64,000 nucleotides of DNA from Shouchella hunanensis (GTDB lineage Bacteria; Bacillota; Bacilli; Bacillales; Bacillaceae_D), in contig NZ_CP117834.1 in NCBI RefSeq assembly GCF_028735875.1, forward strand, positions 1,414,001 through 1,478,000, given 5' to 3'. Every line of letters starts with the position of its first letter. Within the stretch, counting starts at the first letter, position 1. Shown here piece after piece: positions 26,557-35,500 of the stretch. The notes under the pieces were generated by a model that worked only from the letters and a program-made list of their open reading frames with translations, searched no databases and was not told the origin of the DNA. Both the position numbers and the translations under genes were made by a program.

Positions 26557-27603
26557 TTATTGATAATCAATAAACAAATAACTAAAGACAGACAGACATA
26601 GAGATAGAAGGAGAATACTAGCAATAACGATCATATGTCGTTTTCGCTGGAGTGCTACAATCGCAATATATTCTCGCACCATCGCATTTGGCCAGTAATA
26701 AAGAGCTGTTTTACTACCAATTCCTTGACTCTTTAAGCCTGCTTTTCTCGCATACAGACCTGCTCGAAAGAGATGGAAGTTATTCGTGGTAAATATGCTT
26801 TCGTAGTTGCCGTCAGGTCGTAGCTGATCCATCAATGCTTTTGAAAATGCCATATTTTGATACGTATTCAGTGATTGCTTTTCTTGAAGCGTATCCTCGG
26901 CAGGAATACCATGTTGTATCGCATATTCTTCCATTGCTTCGGCTTCAGATCGATTCTCATCTGATCCTTGTCCACCTGAAAAAATAATCTTAGGCGGGGT
27001 CGTTACCTTCTTCTGTTTATAATAAAAGCCCATCGCTTTGTTGATTCTACTTGCCAATAGTGGTGGTACATCATCGTTTATTAATCCACTCCCCAATACG
27101 ATAATAAAATCTTGGTTATGTTTTGGTCGATTAAATTGATACAAAACGTAAGCCGTAAAAAAGTTCAAGAGATGAATAAAAAAATAAAAAGCTATGATAT
27201 AAACACTACTAAACAAAGGTCGAAAATGAACAGAAACGTATTGAGAAAGATCCAGTCCATTTAGAAGAAACAAAAGAATGAATCCAAGACCAGTGAGCAT
27301 TGTTAGTGAATTAGCAAGCTTCTTCCCCTCTCGCTGCATAAGTAGCTTAGCATTATATAAAAGACCTCCCACCAAAGCGACACTACCAAAAGGAATCAAA
27401 ATGACTAGCGCAACAACCGGGAATAAAATGAGATACTCTGAATACGGATAGTCCGTCCGCAATACTAGCACGAAGCAAAACAATAAAAAAGAAACAATAC
27501 ACGCATTAAACAAGAAACCATTGATCATTCTTCTAGGGTCTCTTCTATATGAAAACATAAACAGAAGAAACATAATGGCTGAAAACCCGCCTATCCAGAG
27601 CAT
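26557..27603 (-). CDS. YdcF/SanA-type DUF218 membrane protein
   Basis: A 348-residue membrane protein. The N-terminal half holds about five hydrophobic helices (residues ~1-165). The soluble DUF218 domain follows: FIIVLGSGLINDDVPPLLASRINKA, IIFSGGQGSDENRSEAEAM and NTYQNMAFSKAL, ending in a last helix near the C-terminus (MIVIASILLLSLCLSVFSYLF). The DUF218 family is implicated in cell-envelope functions in other bacteria, but its reaction is unsettled. The ATG at 27603 has GGAGGTG upstream. The gene stands alone on the minus strand, ending at the first repeat element. Family placement is firm, function is not. Confidence 0.82.
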   Translation of the reverse strand: MLWIGGFSAIMFLLFMFSYRRDPRRMINGFLFNACIVSFLLFCFVLVLRTDYPYSEYLILFPVVALVILIPFGSVALVGGLLYNAKLLMQREGKKLANSLTMLTGLGFILLFLLNGLDLSQYVSVHFRPLFSSVYIIAFYFFIHLLNFFTAYVLYQFNRPKHNQDFIIVLGSGLINDDVPPLLASRINKAMGFYYKQKKVTTPPKIIFSGGQGSDENRSEAEAMEEYAIQHGIPAEDTLQEKQSLNTYQNMAFSKALMDQLRPDGNYESIFTTNNFHLFRAGLYARKAGLKSQGIGSKTALYYWPNAMVREYIAIVALQRKRHMIVIASILLLSLCLSVFSYLFIDYQ

Positions 27604-27648
27604 ATAAGCACCTCCTACTCGGTTTAATACGTACCTTAGCGATCGTAC

Positions 27649-28587
27649 TTATTTATGACGCGCCCAATCGGCAATTGCCTCAATATCTTCAGGCTTTGTC
27701 CTACAACAACCACCTATTATCCTAGCTCCTGCTTCATACCAGCTTTTCGCACTAGTAGAAAATGGTTGACTAGAGAGGACTTCGTTCCATTGCTTACTCG
27801 ATGCATCATAGGCTTCACCTGAATTCGGATAAACGATGATTGGTTTAGCCGTTTTACTCTTTATTTCTTTAATCAGTGAATGAATAAAAGTCGGCGCAGA
27901 ACAGTTTATACCAATTGCTGCTACTTGCTCCTCCTTTGCTAGCCACCTTGCACAATCTGCCATTTTTTCTCCACTACTAATATGAACTCCGTCTTGTGCA
28001 CTAAAACTAACCCACGTATAAATGTGAGGAAATTCCTTTAATACCCTTATTAGAGCCTTCGCTTCTTTCAGACATGGAATCGTCTCACAAGCTAAAATTT
28101 CAGCACCAGCTTCAATGAACATACGAATCCGCTCTCTGTGAAACGAAACGAATTGATCTTCGCTTACTTGATAATCACCTCGATATTCAGAGCCATCTGC
28201 TAAAAACGCACCGTAAGGACCTACTGATGCAGCCACTATAGGTTTAGGTCTTCCATATCGATTCTCTTCATCGCTCCAAAAGTCATCACGGGCTTTAACC
28301 GCAATGTGAACAGATTCTTTAAGTAAACGAATTGCCTCAACTTCACTTAAGCCCCTATCCTTATATCCCTCTACTGTAGCTTGATAGCTAGCGGTAATGG
28401 CACAATCTGCACCCGCAGCAAAATAATTTGTATGTATTTGCTTAATTAAAGTAGGCTCCTCCATTAACACTTTTGCGGACCATAATGGATCGTTTAAATG
28501 ACACCCGTGGGTTTCAAGTTCCGTCGCCAAAGCACCATCTAAAATCATCATTGGAAAGTGAGTTAGAATTTTTTCGATTGGATTCAT
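27649..28587 (-). CDS. mmuM: Homocysteine S-methyltransferase
   Basis: A 312-residue cytoplasmic zinc enzyme that transfers a methyl group from S-methylmethionine (or S-adenosylmethionine) to homocysteine to give methionine. The fold opening ILDGALATELETHGCHL is typical, and the zinc-binding cysteines are seen in AIGINCSAPTF and the C-terminal GGCCRTKPEDI. The length matches Bacillus YbgG/MmuM. The ATG at 28587 has GAGAGGAAGG upstream. A permease for S-methylmethionine, often next to it, is not present here. No S-box or T-box leader was recognised in the 270 bases upstream. Confidence 0.93.
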   Translation of the reverse strand: MNPIEKILTHFPMMILDGALATELETHGCHLNDPLWSAKVLMEEPTLIKQIHTNYFAAGADCAITASYQATVEGYKDRGLSEVEAIRLLKESVHIAVKARDDFWSDEENRYGRPKPIVAASVGPYGAFLADGSEYRGDYQVSEDQFVSFHRERIRMFIEAGAEILACETIPCLKEAKALIRVLKEFPHIYTWVSFSAQDGVHISSGEKMADCARWLAKEEQVAAIGINCSAPTFIHSLIKEIKSKTAKPIIVYPNSGEAYDASSKQWNEVLSSQPFSTSAKSWYEAGARIIGGCCRTKPEDIEAIADWARHK

Positions 28588-28861
28588 GTGATATCCTTCC
28601 TCTCTAATTAGATTGTTCTTGGCACTACGTATGTTTCTTTAACTGGTTGTTGAACTATGTTATTCCGAGTGAACGTTTTACAATTTTTCTAACCGCTTAC
28701 TTCAAATCAGAAATTATGCTTGTATCGATCAAGAAGCGGTTTTCAGAAATGCCTTTTCTTATCTGTATTAGAATGTTAGGGACTAACATACTCAATTCTT
28801 ATTATAAATATTCCCATCAATAAAAGAGGTTTATCATTCTAATACATTTTTTAAATTGTTC

Positions 28862-29446
28862 TTATATTGGCTCAGCATAAATAAAATATCGTTCTTCAGG
28901 TCTTGTGAGTGAAAAAAACGGGTAACAAGTCATCAACACAAGTGTTTCTTTTTCTTTATCTCCTACACGCCAAGTCTCCGATTCATGACCAATTTCAGCA
29001 AAATCGACTTTATAATCGTATTGACCATATGGAGTACTAACCGTAATTAAATCACCTTTTAAGACATTACCAACATTTAAAAAAGCAGAGTCATTATGAC
29101 CCGCCAAAAAAACCTGTTCCCCGTCTCCAGGAAATCCAGTTGTAGGATCGTGTCCTACACCATGACGAAGGTGTTCTAGCTCCGAACCATGTACAATTGG
29201 CATCGATAAATCAATAGATGGGATTTCAATTTTTCCATATGGTTGCCCTAATTCAATTGAAAAATCAGTTCTTTTCATTAATAAATTTTCATTTAAAGTT
29301 GAACTGTAACCGAATTTAGCTAGGTAATCCTCGGTAGCCTCTATTTGATAATTACTTCCATAATAAAAATCCAGTAACAAATATCCGACATAGAGAAGGC
29401 AGCTTAACCCTAAAATTAAAAACCCATTTCCAACCCATCGAATCAT
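28862..29446 (-). CDS. srtD: Class D sortase
   Basis: A 194-residue membrane-anchored transpeptidase. An N-terminal helix (residues ~7-26) anchors it. The sortase beta-barrel follows with the catalytic residues in place: His117 in FLAGHNDS, Cys174 in LMTCYPF and Arg186 in EERYFIYAE. The sequence GKIEIPSIDLSMPIVHG is the usual class C/D entry strand, and the TCYPF context favours class D. The ATG at 29446 has TAGGAG upstream; the GTG at 29455 overlaps that site. It lies directly behind the giant adhesin gene, which has a wall-sorting tail, so that adhesin is the likely substrate. A hairpin between them may lower sortase expression. Confidence 0.88.
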   Translation of the reverse strand: MIRWVGNGFLILGLSCLLYVGYLLLDFYYGSNYQIEATEDYLAKFGYSSTLNENLLMKRTDFSIELGQPYGKIEIPSIDLSMPIVHGSELEHLRHGVGHDPTTGFPGDGEQVFLAGHNDSAFLNVGNVLKGDLITVSTPYGQYDYKVDFAEIGHESETWRVGDKEKETLVLMTCYPFFSLTRPEERYFIYAEPI

Positions 29447-29478
29447 ACAAAACACTCCTAAAAAGAGTATAAAAGAAT

Positions 29479-29502
29479 GCCACTTAGATAAGTCTAAGTG
29501 GC
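29479..29502 (-). terminator. Hairpin between adhesin and sortase genes
   Basis: A perfect 10-bp stem GCCACTTAGA / TCTAAGTGGC with a 4-base loop is followed on the minus strand by ATTCTTTTATAC. It lies 8 bases behind the adhesin stop. It is probably an attenuating terminator that leaves some read-through into the sortase. Confidence 0.75.
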
Positions 29503-29509
29503 CTGTTCA

Positions 29510-32500
29510 TTATACCGTATTCCTTTTTCTCTTTCTATTCATCCGATGAATAGAAATACCAATTGCAAGTAATACAAGTCCTGCTAGCGCAATAACATAT
29601 AGATTATTCGCTGTTTGTACTAACGTATCTTTTCCATATGGCTTGTCTCTTCCCGTATCTTGAGGAGGTGTCGGTCCGTTCGGGTATTCACTATCTTTTA
29701 TTCCTTCCTCTGGTGTTTTTGGGTCATCTGTTGAGCCATTATTTGGATCAGTTGGACTTGGTTTTTCATCTAATTGAATTAGAATCGAATCAACATCGTC
29801 GTCTTTTACTATCTTTCCGTCTGGAGTGTGTCCCAATACAAAAGCAATATTGTCTAGTGTTTTCTGATTTAAGTCAGCTTCTGTTACCACATAAATGACA
29901 GACCCAGTCGTTGTCTCTCCTGGTGCAAGCGTTGTTGTTTCAAGCTCAATCGCCTCACCAAGCATCGGATCATTCACGTTTACATCTTCTAACGTTACAT
30001 TCCCTGTGTTCTTAACAGTGAATGTATAAATGACTTCGTCACTTGCTTGACTAATCGTTTCCTTATCACTCGTTTTTGTTAATTTGATGCTTCCAGCTGC
30101 ATCTTCATAAACCGTCACATCGTCTTCGTCACTTACTTCTTCATTAGAAGGAGATAAGCCAATAACGGTTGCTTCATTGTACACTTCACCACGATTAACA
30201 TCGGCTTGAGTAATCATGTAGGTAGCCGTTGCGAGTAGAACATCTCCTGGCGCAAGTGTTAAGAATTCTACATGTTCAAGTAATTTTCCATTGATGGATA
30301 CATACTCAATATCACTCAGGTTTTCTAATTCATCTGTCAAAATGACATTAGTTAAGGTTACGTTGCCTGTATTTTCAACAGTGAACGTATACTCAATATC
30401 TTCTCCAACTATTAAATTGTGACGATTGGCTTCTTTTGTTAAATCAATTGACAGGTTCTTTTCGACTGGAACTTCATTATCATCGGTATCTTTAACAGTG
30501 GTTCCATCTGGTGCTCCCCCTGTTGTTGCTGCTACATTAGTCAAGATTCCATTGTCTAGATCGGCTTGGGTTACCACATAAACGATAGACACAGTTATTG
30601 TCTCTCCTGGTGCTAATATGGTTGTCTCAAGTTCAATCTCCCCACCAAGCATTGGATCATTCACATTTACATCTGTTAATGTCACATTGCCTGTGTTTTC
30701 AACAGTGAATGTATAAGTAACTTCGTCACCAGCTTGACTAATCGTTTCTTTATCACTCGTTTTTGTTAATACGATGCTTCCAGCTGCATCTTCATAAATC
30801 GTGACCTCATCTTTGTCTGTTACACGTTCGCCAAGGTTTGACTCACCCACAATCGTTGCTTCATTGTACACTTCACCACGATCGATGTCCGCTTGGGTAA
30901 TCGTGTAAATGGCTTCAGCAACTAGGACGCTTCCTGGTTCAAGGGTTATGGAATCTGTGTTCTCGATTACTTCACCATTGATAGTCATGTATTGAATATT
31001 GCTCAGGTTCTTCAGCTCATCCGTTAGCAATACATCAAACAACGTCACATTCCCTACGTTTTGTGCAGTGAATGTGTAAACGATGTCTTCACCTACCACT
31101 AAATGATCACGATCTGCCGCTTTGATTAAGCCAATCGCTGGCGTTTGTTTCGTCGGAACCGTGTCTTCGCCTTCATTTTCGACTGGAGATCCATCCGGAC
31201 CATTTCCTGTCACTGTTGCGATGTTTACGATGCTTTCATTATTCAAGTCTTCTTGCTTGACTGTATAGCTAGCTGTTCCAATTGTTTTTTCACCCGGTGC
31301 TAAAGTTGTTGCTTCGAGCTCAATCGCTCCACCAAGCATTGGATCGTCCACACTTACATTCGCTATCGTCACATTGCCCGTGTTTTCCACTTCAAATGTG
31401 TACATAACAACGTCACCAACCGCTTGTACTATTTCGAGATCACTTGTTTTAGTAAGTAAGAGATCTGGCGCCAACGCTTGTTCAATGGCCACGTCATCTT
31501 CGTCACTTACTTCTTCATTTGAAGGTGATAAGCCGATAACAGTTGCTTCATTGTACACTTCACCACGATCAACATCGACTTGGGTAATTGTGTAGGTGGC
31601 CGTTGCGAGTAGAACATCTCCTGGCGCAAGTGTTAAGAATTCTACATGTTCAAGTACTTCTCCATTAATGGAAACGTACTCAATATCACTCAGGTTTTTT
31701 AATTCGTCTGTCAAAACGACATTAGTCAAGGTTACATTTCCTGTATTTTCAACAGTAAATGTATACTCGATGTCTTCTCCAACCACTAAATTATCACGAT
31801 TTGCTTCTTTTGATAGATTAATGGAAGGGTTTTGTTCAACAGGAACAACGTCTTCGTCTTCATCTTCTACAGTATTACTTCCAGGTGTTGTACCAATGGT
31901 GCTAGCATTATTTACTACCTCACCATGATTTACATCGGCTTGGGTAACTTTATATACTGCGGTACCAAGTGTCTTCTCTCCTGGCGCAAGCTTCGTATTT
32001 TCAAGCACAATTGCCCCACCTAGCATTGGATCCATTACTTGTACATCTTCTAACGTTACATTACCAGTATTTTCAACTTCAAATGTATACATAATTTCAG
32101 TACCAGCTTCATTCACAAGATCAAGGTCACTTGATTTTATTAATTTAATTTCTGGTTCTGGATCCTGAGCAACAGTCACTTCATCTTCATCTGTCACTTC
32201 TTCATTCAAAGGGGATTTCCCTACGGCTTTTGCAGTATTCATTAGTTCCCCACGATCAACATCGGCTTGGGTAATTGTGTAAGTAGCTAATGCTTCTAAT
32301 ACGTCACCTGGCTGAAGCGTTATAGGAGCGTTTCCAATGATGATCGTGCCATTAATCAATGTATAGCGAATGTTACTTATGTTTTCAAGCTCATCTGTAA
32401 TTGACAGATCACTTAATGTCACATTCCCAACATTTTCTACAGTAAAAGAATAAACAATTCTTTCTCCAGCTACAAGATTATCGCGATCTGCTGTTTTTGT

Positions 32501-35500
32501 CAGCTCGATTGCTGGCGATTGCTCTGTTGGAATAGTGTCCCCGTCTTCATTTTCTACTGGAGTTCCATCTGGACTTTCTCCTGTCACTGTTGCGATGTTT
32601 ACAATGCTTTCACTATCTAAGTCTTCTTGAGTCACTATATAGCTAGCCATTCCAATTGTTTTTTCTCCTGGCGCTAGCGTTGTTGATTCAAGTTTAACCG
32701 TTTCACCAAGCATTGGATCATCAACGCTTACATTCGTTAACGTCACATTCCCCTCATTCTGCACTTCAAATGTGTACGTAATAACTTGACCAACCGCTTT
32801 TACCATGTCAAGATCACTTGTCTTTGTAAGTGAGAGACCTGGGGCTAATGCTTCTTCAACGGTTACGTCGTCTTTATCACTAATTTCTTCATTTAAAGGA
32901 GATAGGCCTATAACGATTGCTTCGTTGTGTACTTCACCACGATCGACATCTGCTTGAGTAATCGTATAGGTTGCCGTTGCCATAAGAACATCTCCTGGCG
33001 TAAGCGAAAGAGACTCTAAGTTTTCAAATGCTTCTCCATTAATGGATACATATTCAATGTCACTAAGGTTTTCTAGTTCATCCGTTAAAGCAACATCAGT
33101 CAACGTTACATTTCCTGTATTTTCAACAATGAATGTATACTCGATGTCTTCTCCAACCACTAAATTGTCTCGATTGGCTTCTTTTAATAAATGGATGGCT
33201 GGGTTCTGTTCAACTGGAGTATCATTATCATCAGTATCTTTTACAATAGTTCCATCAGGTGTTTCCCCTGTTGCAGCTGCTACATTTGTTAAAATCCCAT
33301 TATCTAAATTAGCTTGAGTTACCACATAAACGACCTTTCCTGTCGTTACTTCTCCTGGTGCGAGCGCCCTCGTCTCAAGTTCAATCACTCCACCAAGCAT
33401 TGGATCATCCACGCTCACATCTGTTAGCGTCACATTCCCTGTGTTTTCAACAGTAAAGGTATAAATAACTTCGTCTCCAGCTTGGCTAATGGTTTCCCTA
33501 TCACTTGTCTTAGTTAATGTGATGCTTCCATTTGGATCTTCATAAATCGTAACCTCATCCGTGTCTATTACGAGCTCACCAAGGTTTGACTCACCCTCAA
33601 CTGTTGCTTCATTGTACACTTCACCACGATCGACGTCCGCTTGCGTAATCGTGTAAGTCGCTTCCGCAACCAATACGCTTCCTGGTTCAAGGGTAATAGA
33701 ATCCGTATTCTCAATCACTTCTCCATTAATGGTTAAATATTGGATTTCACTCAGGTTTTTAAGCTCATCCGTAAATGACACATCAAACAGCGTCACATTC
33801 CCTGTGTTTTGTGCAGTTAAGGTATAAACGACCTCTTCGCCTGCTACTAAATCATTACGATCTGAAGCTTTGATTAAGCCAATCGACGGTGATTGTTCTG
33901 TTGAAACAATTTCTTCGTCTTCATTTTCAATTGGAGATCCATCTGGACTTTCTCCTGTCACTGTTGCAATGTTTACGACGCTTTCATTATTTAAATCTTC
34001 TTGCGTCACAATATAGCTAGACGTTCCAATTGTTTTTTCTCCTGGTGCTAGCGTTGTTGATTCAAGTTCAATGGCTCCACCAAGCATTGGATCGTCCACA
34101 CTAACATCGGTTATTGTCACATTTCCCGTGTTTTCCACTTCAAATGAGTAAATAATTTCGTCTCCGACTTGTTTCACCGATTCGACATCACTTGTTTTTA
34201 TAAGGGTTAATAACGGATTCATTCGTTCATTTTCTTTCGCCATTTTCGTAATAGTTGTTTGCTCTTCTTCTATTGAAAAGTAGAGAGGCTCATCGTCTAA
34301 TATATACGACTTAGGTGCTTCTATTTCAACAAACCGATAGTCACCTTCCTCCAGATCCTCAATCAATAAAGTCCCTGCATCATTCGTAACAAACCCACTA
34401 CCTACTTCTATCCACTGTCCGTCAACGTCACGCTCCAATATAAAGGTAGCACCGCTTAATACGTTCTTCGTATCAGTATCAAGTTTCGTCAGTTCAACAT
34501 GGCGTGTAATCTTTTCATTTGCTATTGTAACGGTATTCATTCCGTTAATATTTACGGGTTGAGTATCCGTAATTCCTACGACATAACCGTCTGGAGCATT
34601 GTCTTCACGAAGCTCATAATTACCGTATAATAAGCGATTGAATGTCACTTCTCCATCTTTATTAGTTTGCTGAGTACTAATAACTATCCCAGAATCCGCA
34701 TCCCTCAATGAGAACGTCGCACCCTCAAGCGTTTCATTGGTATTAGCGTCTACTTTAATGACAGTAAGTGCGCCCAACTCTCCTGAACCTTCTCCCACAC
34801 CTTGGGTTCGTGCTACTCTAACCGATTTAGTAGAAGTCCATTGATTCTCTTCAATCGATTCACCATTAAATGAGACGTCGTTTGATATCGTCTCCCCCAC
34901 CATTGCTTGTATAAATGACTGGTATTCTAGTACATATGGACGATCAATTTCATTGTTAAATGTTAGCTCAAATCCATTTTCTTTGAATTCAAGGTTATAA
35001 TCTTCTCCTAATACCAATAGATCGCCTTTAGTAATGTTGCCAGTGGCTTCTACCGTTGTTTCATAGAGAACAAACGAATCTTCTAATAACAACTGGTTTT
35101 CTGTTAACTGATCAATGACTCGCGCATTTTCTACCTTTGCTTGAGCGTAGTTAACCCCAACTTGCCAGTTGATAAACCGACCACTTTGTTGGCCTTGCTT
35201 GTTTGTATAACTTCCTCCGTGCGGAATAGAAACAGAAGCTTTTAATTCAAACGCATCTTGCCCATCATCAGAGAAAACCGCCTCATTAACATAATTTGCT
35301 TGAACAAAGCTTAATCCATTTAAGCTTGTTTTGTAAGTCACTAAGTATGCTGTATCAATCGGTTCATTAAAAGTGATTGTAAATTGATTTGACTCATCTT
35401 CATTTGAAACAAGTTCAATCCCATACTTATCCGAATCAACAAGCGTTCCTTTTTCAAACGCATTTTCTCCACTATTAAGAGTCATTTCATAGATTTGAAT

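Noticed and set aside
28588-28861. Possible S-box or T-box leader ahead of homocysteine methyltransferase
   Set aside because: No S-box core, no T-box sequence and no antiterminator-like stem were found by eye.
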